Below, in pieces: positions 1 to 7,359 of a DNA stretch of 44,855 nt. Source of the DNA: Bacillus sp. AFS037270 (lineage in GTDB: Bacteria; Bacillota; Bacilli; Bacillales_B; DSM-18226). Under the pieces are notes generated by a model. The model was not told the DNA's origin. It made no database searches and saw only the letters and a list, made by a program, of their open reading frames with translations. The stretch's first letter is position 1; every line of letters starts with the position of its first letter. The DNA is taken from the NCBI RefSeq assembly GCF_002585305.1, contig NZ_NUNF01000057.1, positions 460 through 45,314 of the forward strand, given 5' to 3'. The translations under genes were made by a program, and so were the position numbers.

Positions 1-46
1 GTTCGGTATGGGAACGGGTGTGACATTCTCGCCATTATTGCCAGAC
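1..46 (-). rRNA. 5S ribosomal RNA, 5' part (cut by window edge)
   Basis: On the minus strand the segment reads GTCTGGCAATAATGGCGAG and continues into the universally conserved 5S stretch CACACCCGTTCCCATACCG. The RNA runs leftward out of the window, so only about 46 of ~116 nt are present. No 23S 3' end lies upstream (to the right), where an rrn operon would have it. The gene therefore looks detached from 16S/23S. Confidence 0.85.
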
Positions 47-81
47 TATGTTTTTATTCCTCTTTCAGAGGCGACTTTTAT

Positions 82-110
82 ATAATACCACCTATATAAA
101 GTGTACACAA
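82..110 (-). promoter_or_regulatory. Putative promoter of the detached 5S rRNA
   Basis: On the minus strand a -35-like TTGTGT (105-110) and a -10-like TATTAT (82-87) are separated by exactly 17 nt, about 35 nt upstream of the 5S 5' end. Between them and the gene lies a small perfect hairpin (CCTCT-N3-AGAGG, 59-71) that would sit in the precursor leader. Inference from sequence only. Confidence 0.45.
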
Positions 111-162
111 TCAGAAATTATTTCCATTTTATTAATCTCAGGTGAAGAATTATTATCTCAAA

Positions 163-204
163 TAAAGAAGGGAACATTCCTTAACAGAAGGAACACCCCC
201 TTCC
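163..204 (-). terminator. Putative terminator after the aminotransferase
   Basis: On the minus strand GAAGGG (198-203) pairs with CCCTTC (167-172), with further GGAA/TTCC pairing inside, and a short T-rich tail follows. It lies immediately after the stop codon of the aminotransferase gene and ends the transporter operon. Confidence 0.5.
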
Positions 205-1419
205 TCATTTTAATAATGAAGAATTAACTTTTAACTGTTCCGTAAGCAGCTGTCCTAGGCGTTTTATACCTTCAGTAATTTCAGCTTCACCTTCATAACA
301 AAACGAGAGACGGAAAAACTCAGTCCCATCCTGTGGATTTAAGAAGAAATACTCCCCTGGAATGAAAGAAACGCCCTTTACCAAGGACCGTACTAACAAT
401 TCCGAAGTATCTAGTCCAGGAATATGAACCCACACAAAATAACCACCGCTTGGCATATACCAAGTAACAGATTCAGGAAAATAAATCTGCAGTGCATTGA
501 TTAACGTATCACATTTCTTCCTATATATTTCTTTTAACATGTTAAGCCGTTCTTCAAAATCAATTTCCTCTAAATACGAGGCCACTGATGCCTGTGCAAA
601 TGGGTGATCTAAGTCTTTTTTAAACCAAGCAAATGCACTAATGAATTCCTCACTGCCAGCTATCCAGCCTATCCGCATCCCTGGAGCAACCACCTTGGAT
701 AAAGAGCCGACGTGAAGGACTCTTCCTTCAGTGTCGATTGCTTTTAACGGGATTGGACTATCTCCAAATGAAAGTTCCCCATATGCATCATCTTCTAAAA
801 TGAGGAAATCATATTCGCCGGCCAATTTTAACAAATGCTTCCGGCGTTCCAAATCCATTGTTGTCCCTGTCGGATTTTGCGCAGTAGGGATTGTATACAA
901 AATCCGGGGCAACGGTAGACCTTTTTGCGTTCTTTCCTTTAATACTTCTTCTAATAAGCTAGTTTGAAGTCCGTTTTCATCTACAGGTATATTAATAATC
1001 TGCTTCGTATAGTTTTGAAATATCTCTAATGCTTCCATATATGTTGGAGCTTCTACCGCCACAACCGATTCCTCGTCAATAATAACACGGGCAATTAAAT
1101 CAAGCGCTTGACAAGCTCCTGAAGTTATTAATAGCTCTCGCTCATGTACCTTCATTCCACGCTGGTGTAATCGCTTCTGGATTTGCTGCTTGAGCAAATC
1201 AATCCGGGGACTTCCAAGATAATGAAGGGGTAAATCCTGTTCTTCTTCAATTAGTTTAGCTACGGCTTCCTTAATTTGCTGTGAAGGGACTAGAGCGGGA
1301 TCCGGATAGCCTGAACTCAAACGGATACATTCCTCTGGAAGCTCGGGCATCCATTCACCTGGAGGATTGTTCTTAAGTGCCTTTTTTATGTTATTCGAAA
1401 AAAATGAATCAATTTTCAC
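205..1419 (-). CDS. PLP-dependent aminotransferase (fold type I, 2-aminoadipate/KAT II-like)
   Basis: The 404-residue protein has the class I/II aminotransferase layout: a substrate loop near residues 35-45, the NPTG motif at 182-185, ED-DAYGEL at 209-215 and the Schiff-base lysine in SLSKVVAPGMRIGW (about K242). Family members move an amino group between an amino acid and a 2-oxo acid in the cytoplasm; the substrate cannot be read from sequence. The likely start is the GTG at 1419, preceded by GGAAGGTG. It is the last gene of a minus-strand operon behind the importer genes and an Fe-type dehydrogenase, which suggests a role in breaking down the imported compound (inference). A repeat array occupies the upstream intergenic gap, so it may also have its own regulation. 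Confidence 0.88.
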   Translation of the reverse strand: MKIDSFFSNNIKKALKNNPPGEWMPELPEECIRLSSGYPDPALVPSQQIKEAVAKLIEEEQDLPLHYLGSPRIDLLKQQIQKRLHQRGMKVHERELLITSGACQALDLIARVIIDEESVVAVEAPTYMEALEIFQNYTKQIINIPVDENGLQTSLLEEVLKERTQKGLPLPRILYTIPTAQNPTGTTMDLERRKHLLKLAGEYDFLILEDDAYGELSFGDSPIPLKAIDTEGRVLHVGSLSKVVAPGMRIGWIAGSEEFISAFAWFKKDLDHPFAQASVASYLEEIDFEERLNMLKEIYRKKCDTLINALQIYFPESVTWYMPSGGYFVWVHIPGLDTSELLVRSLVKGVSFIPGEYFFLNPQDGTEFFRLSFCYEGEAEITEGIKRLGQLLTEQLKVNSSLLK

Positions 1420-1475
1420 CTGATAAACACCTTCCGCTAATCCTTAAAGAAATTATTTTGAAAAATACTCCAATT

Positions 1476-1548
1476 TTTGTAGAATTACTTTCTTGATTTG
1501 TAGAATTCCTCATATATTTGTAGAATTCCATCCTTGCTTTGTAGAATC
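1476..1548. repeat. Four-unit direct repeat, core TTTGTAGAATT, 20-21 bp period
   Basis: Near-identical cores begin at 1476, 1497, 1517 and 1538 (spacing 21, 20, 21). The last reads TTTGTAGAATC. The 9-10 bp between cores are unrelated. Weaker matches at about 1457 and 1558 may be decayed outer units. The array fills the gap between the ATPase gene and the aminotransferase gene and would face the aminotransferase start. Cores two helical turns apart would suit a row of proteins on one face of the DNA (inference). Confidence 0.8.
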
Positions 1549-1584
1549 CACCTTACTTTTGACAGTATTAGATTGTCAAACTGC

Positions 1585-2415
1585 CTAATGGATTGCTTTC
1601 AGACTCTCTTCCCTAATCAACGACAGCAATTCTTCCTTATAACCTGCAAATTCTACGGATCCTTTGACACTGAAATCCCTTGGTCTATCCAATGTAATTG
1701 GTACCTTTTTCTTTAAACGGCCTGGTCTTGCAGTCATCACATAGACAGAATCAGCAAGGAAAATCGATTCCTCTACATCATGGGTAATAAACAATATCGT
1801 TTTCTTCGACTCTTCCCAAGCTTTTAAAAGGACTTCCTGCATGATATTTCTCGTTTGCGCATCTAGTGCACCAAATGGTTCATCCATTAAGAGAATTTTC
1901 GGATCATTCGCCAAGGCACGCGCAATCGCCACCCGCTGCTTCATACCGCCTGACAATTGAATGGGATAATGCTTCTCAAATCCTTCTAACCCAATTAACT
2001 GCAGATAATGACGAGCAACATCGTCACGTTCCTTTTGCGAAACACCTTGTAATTTTAAGCCAAATGTAATGTTTTCCTTTACCGTTAGCCATGGATATAA
2101 CGTATAGGACTGAAACACCATCCCACGGTCAGGTCCGGGACCATTGATTTTTTGACCATCAAGTAATACTTCTCCAGAAGTAGCCTCCTCCAAACCAGCT
2201 ACTATCCGTAAAACGGTAGATTTACCACATCCTGAAGGTCCCAAAATCGTAACAAACTCACCTTCACTTACTGTAAAGGAGGTTTTCTCTAACGCTGTAG
2301 TTTCACCGCTTTTTGTCTTAAAAACCTTGCCAACCTCTTTAATTTCTAACTTTGGCGTTGTGATTTTTGGTTGATTTTTACCCATTTCTACATTATTCGC
2401 TGCTGTGATAACCAT
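1585..2415 (-). CDS. ABC importer ATPase (SsuB/TauB/NrtD class)
   Basis: Cytoplasmic ATPase that drives an importer of the nitrate/sulfonate/taurine/bicarbonate class. Numbered from the chosen start: Walker A GPSGCGKST at 59-67, Q-loop VFQ at 100-102, signature LSGGMKQ at 154-160, Walker B ILLMDEP at 174-180 and the H-loop histidine in ITHDVEE near 212. The start is set at the ATG at 2415, because the ATG four codons upstream lies within the Shine-Dalgarno AAAGGATGG. The permease stop lies 2 nt upstream, so the two are translationally adjacent. Membership of the class is secure; the substrate is not. Confidence 0.93.
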   Translation of the reverse strand: MVITAANNVEMGKNQPKITTPKLEIKEVGKVFKTKSGETTALEKTSFTVSEGEFVTILGPSGCGKSTVLRIVAGLEEATSGEVLLDGQKINGPGPDRGMVFQSYTLYPWLTVKENITFGLKLQGVSQKERDDVARHYLQLIGLEGFEKHYPIQLSGGMKQRVAIARALANDPKILLMDEPFGALDAQTRNIMQEVLLKAWEESKKTILFITHDVEESIFLADSVYVMTARPGRLKKKVPITLDRPRDFSVKGSVEFAGYKEELLSLIREESLKAIH

Positions 2416-2416
2416 C

Positions 2417-3217
2417 TTACAAACCATCCTTTCTCATCCATGAAAATGAAGCACGATAAATGGCTTTGAAGACCATATCTGTCAACAGCCCAAGTAAACC
2501 AATGATTAGAATACCAACTATAATCTTATCCGGCTGCAAGAAACGAGACGCCTGCATAATCATATAGCCTAAACCACTGGAGGCACCAACTATTTCTGCT
2601 ACGACTAAATAAGTCCAAGCCCATCCAAAGGTAATTCGTAAAGTATCAACAATACCTGGGAGGGCTGCCGGTAAAATAACCTTGGTAAACAATTGGCCTT
2701 TTTTGGCACCTAACGTATAAGAAACTTCAATTAAATCATTTTGAACATTTTTCGTCACGTCCATAATCATGAGGGTTAACTGGAAAAAGGTTCCTAGAAA
2801 AATAACGCTCATTTTCTCCGGTTCTCCAAGTCCGATCCATAAGATTAATAATGGAATAAAGGCAGAGGCCGGCATATAGCGGATGAATCCAATGATTGGT
2901 TCAAAGGCGCCTTCCATGATTTTTAAAGACCCCATTAATATCCCGAGAGGTATGCCGATAAGAGCGGCAATAAGAAATCCAACCAATACCCTTGTAAAAC
3001 TAATCCCTATATTAGAGACTAGGTCCCCATTCACAAATAAATCAACGCTAGTTGCTAAAACTGAAGTCGGTGTCGGCAAAAAAAGCGGATTGACAATTCC
3101 GCCGTAAGTTAGGACACACCAAACCGCTAAAAATATAACAAAGGTAACAAACCCCGCCGTCGAATATATCCCTTTAGGAATCTCCTTATTAGGCGTAAAC
3201 AATTTTGCCAACATCAT
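2417..3217 (-). CDS. ABC importer permease (SsuC/TauC class)
   Basis: Integral membrane permease of the same importer. About six hydrophobic segments are visible, and the EAA-loop region reads SYTLGAKKGQLFTKVILPAALPGI, where the ATPase docks. The open frame reaches 3256, but that ATG lies inside a terminator-like hairpin and has no ribosome binding site. The tandem ATG-ATG at 3217/3214 follows GGGTGA and is the better start; the exact codon is uncertain. It is sandwiched between the lipoprotein and ATPase genes. Confidence 0.9.
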   Translation of the reverse strand: MMLAKLFTPNKEIPKGIYSTAGFVTFVIFLAVWCVLTYGGIVNPLFLPTPTSVLATSVDLFVNGDLVSNIGISFTRVLVGFLIAALIGIPLGILMGSLKIMEGAFEPIIGFIRYMPASAFIPLLILWIGLGEPEKMSVIFLGTFFQLTLMIMDVTKNVQNDLIEVSYTLGAKKGQLFTKVILPAALPGIVDTLRITFGWAWTYLVVAEIVGASSGLGYMIMQASRFLQPDKIIVGILIIGLLGLLTDMVFKAIYRASFSWMRKDGL

Positions 3218-3242
3218 ACTCACCCATTCTATCAATCTGTTT

Positions 3243-3279
3243 AAAAAGCCTAACATATGAGAAGCTCATATATTAGGCT
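3243..3279 (-). terminator. Attenuator-like hairpin between binding-protein and permease genes
   Basis: On the minus strand AGCCTAA-T-ATATGAG pairs with CTCATAT-G-TTAGGCT around a 3-nt loop (14 pairs, one mismatch), followed by TTTTT. It looks like an intrinsic terminator placed inside an operon. Partial termination here, or protection of the upstream mRNA, would give more binding protein than permease. This is a common arrangement for ABC importers. Confidence 0.65.
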
Positions 3280-3296
3280 GTATTGGATTCCACTTA

Positions 3297-4289
3297 TTAC
3301 TGAAAACTTGGGTTAATAATCTCATCCGCTTTAGGTTCAGTTTTTATAATACCTTGCTCTTTATAAAACTGAATCGCATTTTCGGTTGATTTATAGATTG
3401 AACCATTGCTGCTTTCAGTACCAAAAAGTTCTTTGTTCTCCTCTTTTGTAAAGAACTTCAAACCTGATTCAGTTCCAACGAATTCTTTTGTATCAATTTT
3501 TAAGCCCTTGGCCATAATATCATCTGCTTCATCTTTATGATCTTTCCAATATTGCATTGCTTCACCCATAGCTTTAACAAATGCTTTTACATCATCCGGG
3601 CGGTTTTTAATGACATCTTCCTTAAAGCTAACGGTGTCAACAATGATACCAGGTAAATCCTTTGTCGATAATAAAACCTTACCATTTGCTTGTGAACCTT
3701 TGGATAACCACGGCTCCCAAGTTACGGCTGCATCTACTTTACCTGCAGCAAATGCTGCTCCGGCGTCGCCTGCAGACATTTGTACAACTTCAACGTCTTT
3801 TTCCGTTAACCCGCCTTGTTTCAATGCTGTTAATGCCAGCATATGGCTTGTTGAGCCTACTTCAAATGCTACTTTTTTACCTTTTAAATCTTTTACACTA
3901 TTGATGCCTTTTTTAACAAGAATTCCGTCACCGCCATGGGAATCATCTAATACCCAAACAACTTGTACAGGAATCTTTGATGCAGCAAGTGTGACTTGAA
4001 CATCGAGGGCTGTTGCCATACCATCAATTTTCCCACTAGCTAATGCTTGTTTACGCTCCGCTAAACCTTCTACGATAGAAAGATCCACATCAATTCCGTT
4101 TTTCTTAAAGAATCCTTTTTCTTTTGCTAAAAATAATGGACCATAGCCTGTCCATGTAGGCAGTGTTACCTTTAAAGGTTCCGATGATTTCTTTCCATCC
4201 GCACTAGTGCTGGATGCTTCGTCTTTCCCGCAAGCCGCTAATGCAACTAACAACATGATTGAACATAATAAACCTAACCACTTTTTCAT
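3297..4289 (-). CDS. ABC importer substrate-binding lipoprotein (SsuA/NMT1/ThiY-like)
   Basis: A 330-residue extracytoplasmic binding protein. An N-terminal signal peptide ends in the lipobox LAAC (Cys20), so it is lipid-anchored at the membrane. The mature part shows the periplasmic-binding-protein type 2 pattern of the NMT1/SsuA group: TWTGYGPLFLAKEKGFF near residue 45, then ERKQALASGKIDGM and AGKVDAAVTWEPW. Relatives bind aliphatic sulfonates, taurine, nitrate or pyrimidine precursors; the ligand is not predictable. Ribosome binding site GGGGGA. It sits between the dehydrogenase and permease genes, followed by the hairpin at 3243-3279. Confidence 0.92.
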   Translation of the reverse strand: MKKWLGLLCSIMLLVALAACGKDEASSTSADGKKSSEPLKVTLPTWTGYGPLFLAKEKGFFKKNGIDVDLSIVEGLAERKQALASGKIDGMATALDVQVTLAASKIPVQVVWVLDDSHGGDGILVKKGINSVKDLKGKKVAFEVGSTSHMLALTALKQGGLTEKDVEVVQMSAGDAGAAFAAGKVDAAVTWEPWLSKGSQANGKVLLSTKDLPGIIVDTVSFKEDVIKNRPDDVKAFVKAMGEAMQYWKDHKDEADDIMAKGLKIDTKEFVGTESGLKFFTKEENKELFGTESSNGSIYKSTENAIQFYKEQGIIKTEPKADEIINPSFQ

Positions 4290-4318
4290 GAATAAATCCC
4301 CCTATTTTATCTATTAAT

Positions 4319-5419
4319 TTATTTAGTTGCTACTAACATGTCTGTTCCAATCTCATTTGCCTTTTTGACGGATGTTATGACCATATCAGGTGTCACCTCA
4401 AATGGCATATTCGCCATATCTTCAATCGTAACGGTAATTTCACCTAACGCTTTCCATTGATTTTCGGTTAAGCTTTTGATTGCCATCTGTTCTAATGTGT
4501 AAGGCAAACCTACTTGTTGATAATAATTAATTAACGTTCTTACTTCTTGCTCTTCCGTGCCTTCCATACATAACTGCGCTAAAATCCCAAATGCGACAAT
4601 CTCACCATGGTAGGTATCGTGAATTTCAGGGAAGATGGTCAATCCTGAGTAAATTGCATGAGCTGCTGCTGTCCGGCAATCATCTCCGCCATAGCCGCTT
4701 ACGCTGCCACTGACTACAATAATTGCATCAATGATGTCATTAAGTGCATCCGTTATATTTTGCTCATGAATCGAGCTTACTGCCGTTGTTCCTTTTTGAA
4801 TTAAGGTTTGATATAATTGGCCAGCAATTGCAATGGCCGTTTGATTAATCGCATTTGGCACTGCTTTTTTGATCGAACATTTGGTTTCAAACCATTTCGC
4901 CAATGTATCGCCAATCCCAGCAATTAAATAGCGGACAGGTGCATTCAAAATAACATTTGTATCTACCAAGACTAATTCTGGTACTTTGGAATTTCGGCTG
5001 ATTTCTAGGAATTCTCCTTCATCACTGTAGAGAATACAAATCGGGGTTGAAGCAGCACAGGTAGCAGCAATCGTTGGGATGGCCACTAACGGTTTATTCA
5101 GATAATAGGCTGCAGCTTTCGCTGTATCTAGCGCCTTTCCTCCACCAGTTGCAATAAGTACGTCAAATGTTTCATTCTTTAATTGTTCTACCAATATATC
5201 AATATTCGTTTGCGAGGATTCTCCCCCAAACCAAAGTGAATGTTTCAAAGTCATTCCATGCTCGGATAAACTTTGCCGGAGCGGTCCATCGATAACTTGG
5301 CGGCTTGTATTTCCTCCGACTAGAACGGCGGTGGATCCAAACCTCTTTATGTATAAACCAGAATCAGATATTAAACCAGCATTTCTGTGATATTGCCCGG
5401 GGCCAACCGTTACGAACAT
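4319..5419 (-). CDS. Iron-containing alcohol dehydrogenase family protein (GldA/HcxA-like)
   Basis: A 366-residue NAD(P)-dependent polyol/hydroxyacid dehydrogenase of the GldA branch. The glycine-rich nucleotide site reads IATGGGKALDTAKAAA, followed by AIPTIAATCAASTP. Metal ligands are expected from IAGIGDTLAKWFE (Asp), AAAHAIYSGL (His) and HDTYHGEIVAFG (His). Escherichia coli HcxA (YbdH), which reduces 2-oxo acids and is encoded beside an aminotransferase gene, is a plausible functional relative; glycerol dehydrogenase is the alternative. The start is the ATG at 5419, eight bases after AGAGGG; an in-frame GTG at 5428 overlaps that site. It is the first gene of the transporter operon. Confidence 0.82.
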   Translation of the reverse strand: MFVTVGPGQYHRNAGLISDSGLYIKRFGSTAVLVGGNTSRQVIDGPLRQSLSEHGMTLKHSLWFGGESSQTNIDILVEQLKNETFDVLIATGGGKALDTAKAAAYYLNKPLVAIPTIAATCAASTPICILYSDEGEFLEISRNSKVPELVLVDTNVILNAPVRYLIAGIGDTLAKWFETKCSIKKAVPNAINQTAIAIAGQLYQTLIQKGTTAVSSIHEQNITDALNDIIDAIIVVSGSVSGYGGDDCRTAAAHAIYSGLTIFPEIHDTYHGEIVAFGILAQLCMEGTEEQEVRTLINYYQQVGLPYTLEQMAIKSLTENQWKALGEITVTIEDMANMPFEVTPDMVITSVKKANEIGTDMLVATK

Positions 5420-5466
5420 ATCAATCACCCTCTAATTTTATGTATATTTATGTATAATATTCTATT

Positions 5467-5495
5467 AATATAAATGCTTGTCTTTTTTATGTCAA
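5467..5495 (-). promoter_or_regulatory. Putative sigma-A promoter of the transporter operon
   Basis: On the minus strand a consensus -35 TTGACA (5490-5495) and a -10 TATATT (5467-5472) are spaced 17 bp, about 50 nt upstream of the dehydrogenase start. Confidence 0.65.
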
Positions 5496-5538
5496 TATAT
5501 TATAAAAATATTCTAAATCTTATTTTTATAATATATTG
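5493..5538. promoter_or_regulatory. Perfect 18-bp inverted repeat overlapping the -35 box
   Basis: The arms CAATATATTATAAAAATA (5493-5510) and its exact complement (5521-5538) flank a 10-nt spacer. The left arm overlaps the -35 hexamer of the operon promoter. Position and perfection suggest an operator or a DNA cruciform. No regulator gene is adjacent. Confidence 0.6.
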
Positions 5539-5610
5539 TTGATATTTACTCATTCCCTTTCGTACAGTAGACCAGTAAAGTATTTTGGGCATAATTTTTG
5601 TTCATAAAAC

Positions 5611-5628
5611 ATTATACAGATGTATAAT
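5611..5628. promoter_or_regulatory. Second inverted repeat, ATTATAC-N4-GTATAAT
   Basis: A 7-bp perfect palindrome about 190 bp upstream of the dehydrogenase gene. The same GTATAAT octet neighbourhood recurs at 5452-5458 close to the start codon. It could be an auxiliary operator, for example for a GntR- or TetR-type protein, but its AT richness keeps confidence low. Confidence 0.35.
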
Positions 5629-5661
5629 TAAAAATATTCATACTATCCCTTTAAGTAAATG

Positions 5662-5688
5662 AAAAAGACCCAGAATAAACCGGGTCTT
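5662..5688 (-). terminator. Terminator of the germination operon
   Basis: On the minus strand AAGACCC (complement of 5682-5688) pairs with GGGTCTT (complement of 5665-5671) and runs into TTTTT. It lies about 25 nt after the stop of the 54-residue ORF. Confidence 0.7.
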
Positions 5689-5713
5689 ATTTGTTGTCAT
5701 GTTTAGTTTCTCA

Positions 5714-5878
5714 TTAAGTTCTTGATGATTTGTCTGCTGTAATATCGTTATATGGAAGAATCAGCTTTTTTACCTTATCAAAGCTCATTGAGCTTATTTC
5801 TTGGACTAGTCTTGGAATAGACTGCTCAGGATAACCGTAATCGCGAAGTAATTGTTCCATTTTTTCATTATGTTCCAT
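5714..5878 (-). CDS. Small conserved-looking protein at the end of the ger operon (54 aa)
   Basis: A 54-residue ORF with a strong GGAGG seven bases before its ATG; it begins MEHNEKMEQLLRDYGYPEQ. No signal peptide or membrane segment is visible, and the sequence looks like a small helical cytoplasmic protein. It is the last gene before the operon terminator and follows the 66-residue membrane protein by 37 nt, so it is probably made in the forespore with the receptor (inference). I do not recognise the family. Confidence 0.75.
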   Translation of the reverse strand: MEHNEKMEQLLRDYGYPEQSIPRLVQEISSMSFDKVKKLILPYNDITADKSSRT

Positions 5879-5915
5879 GTATTAACTCCTCCAATATCTG
5901 TTTTGAATACATTCC

Positions 5916-6116
5916 TTACCAAATAAAATTGTTGTAAATCCAATTAACCAAAAACAATCCAAGACCGAGGGCTATATTCATCCATCCGAAAATTAATGAT
6001 GCTTTATGTTCTTTTTTCTGTTTTTCTTTTTTGTACATTTTTGCATCGACCAGTAGAATGAAAAGCCCTGTTGCGATGAAGATAACAATGACATATGGTA
6101 AAAAACCAATAAACAT
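5916..6116 (-). CDS. Small membrane protein of the ger operon (CLC_0170-like, 66 aa)
   Basis: A 66-residue protein with two hydrophobic segments (about residues 3-23 and 43-61) joined by a strongly basic loop rich in KKEKQKKEHK. Ribosome binding site GGAGG. Small two-span proteins of this type, such as those annotated CLC_0170 family, often accompany gerA-type operons. Its place 19 nt after gerC supports a role near the germinant receptor in the spore inner membrane. The family assignment is from memory. Confidence 0.72.
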   Translation of the reverse strand: MFIGFLPYVIVIFIATGLFILLVDAKMYKKEKQKKEHKASLIFGWMNIALGLGLFLVNWIYNNFIW

Positions 6117-6135
6117 CCTATCTAGTCCTCCACAT

Positions 6136-7359
6136 TTACTTTGCTTTCATCCCTACCCGATGAATACGGGTATCAACATGAACATCATAAGTAATGTCTT
6201 TATATACTCTTTTCCAATTTTCTTTCGTTCCAATCTCCTTGGTCCAATATTTCGGATATTTTGCTCGGACATGTTCTCCAAAACCAAAAATATCACTTTC
6301 AGCTTTTTGTGTTTTGGCAATAAACTTCTTTAGAGATTTTTCTACTTCTTTTGAAGTTTCTTTTTGTATTTTCCCGATAATAGTTGAATCGTTAATATAA
6401 ATACTTTGACTTGTCTTTTCTTCTATTTCACTCTCGTAACGAACCTTGATATCCACATGTGGTTTCCCATCTTTTAATTTTACCTTAACTTTTGTTTTTC
6501 GAGAGATGGCCTTAACCAGTACAAATTCCTCTTTTCCCGGCACTTTAATAAAAGCGCTATATCCGCCTCTCCCAATCCCTCTGATAGCCATATAAAATCC
6601 TATTTCAAGGGGTGTTGTCTTTCCTGCCATCCTATCTCCTCTAAAATAAGCTAGCCCACTTAATTGAATGGACTTCTTATCTTTGATGGTAAGATAGGGA
6701 AGATACGGGTCTTGTCCCTTACTAGAAAGTATGGTCCAGAACAAACCAATAAAACTGGGCGGAAATCTTCCTAATGCCGATAAATTATCGACCATGTCTG
6801 CTAAATACAATGATGGTATTCGTTGCAGTTCTGGGACAAGCCTCATATAATCTTCTGCTGGCTCTTTTGAAACAGCTAGTGAAGCTGTTCTGCGGATCTG
6901 CGGATTACGCCTTAAAAAGTCATTAAATCGTTGCGTCCCCTTTTTCGCTATCTTTTCATTCAGAACAATAATCCGTAAATGTCCGAGGAACGTTTCGTAA
7001 GCCACCTGCTGTTGAAGATTGAGCATGGCGTCCTGAATGGTGTGGCCTACAACTCGGACAATCAACACCGAATTATGCGAACTTTGGCCTTGTGTTGGTC
7101 CGAGTGGAATGCGGCCAGGGACTGCAATTTGAGCAGTCACCCTAATCAACTCCTCATTTGGTTCTGAGGAATTCTTGTCTAAATGGGTTATACCGCCTTC
7201 AGATTGCTGATTTTCTTCTTTATTGGAAGCCTGGTCAATACCTATTGCTAATACAGTTGCACGCTGTTCGATTTCTTGTGAGTCCCAACACCCTGAAAGG
7301 AGAGGAAAAAGGAGAAAAAAAATGATGACTAATCGTAAGCTAGGATTCTTGTACCACAC
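6136..7359 (-). CDS. Spore germination lipoprotein, Ger(x)C family
   Basis: The C subunit of a GerA-type germinant receptor: a lipoprotein on the outer face of the spore inner membrane. The N-terminal signal ends in LLSGC (Cys24), followed by the family hallmark WDSQEIEQRATVLAIGID. The C-terminal half (KVKVKLKDGKPHVDIKVRYES) matches the GerC core. The 407-residue length is usual. The GTG start at 7359 follows GGAGG and overlaps the end of gerB by 20 bp, so expression is coupled. Confidence 0.93.
   Translation of the reverse strand: MWYKNPSLRLVIIFFLLFPLLSGCWDSQEIEQRATVLAIGIDQASNKEENQQSEGGITHLDKNSSEPNEELIRVTAQIAVPGRIPLGPTQGQSSHNSVLIVRVVGHTIQDAMLNLQQQVAYETFLGHLRIIVLNEKIAKKGTQRFNDFLRRNPQIRRTASLAVSKEPAEDYMRLVPELQRIPSLYLADMVDNLSALGRFPPSFIGLFWTILSSKGQDPYLPYLTIKDKKSIQLSGLAYFRGDRMAGKTTPLEIGFYMAIRGIGRGGYSAFIKVPGKEEFVLVKAISRKTKVKVKLKDGKPHVDIKVRYESEIEEKTSQSIYINDSTIIGKIQKETSKEVEKSLKKFIAKTQKAESDIFGFGEHVRAKYPKYWTKEIGTKENWKRVYKDITYDVHVDTRIHRVGMKAK

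Noticed and set aside
1558..1580. TTTGACA-N9-TGTCAAA inverted repeat after the ATPase gene as a terminator
   Set aside because: Short stem, long loop and no T tract; overlaps a decayed unit of the repeat array.
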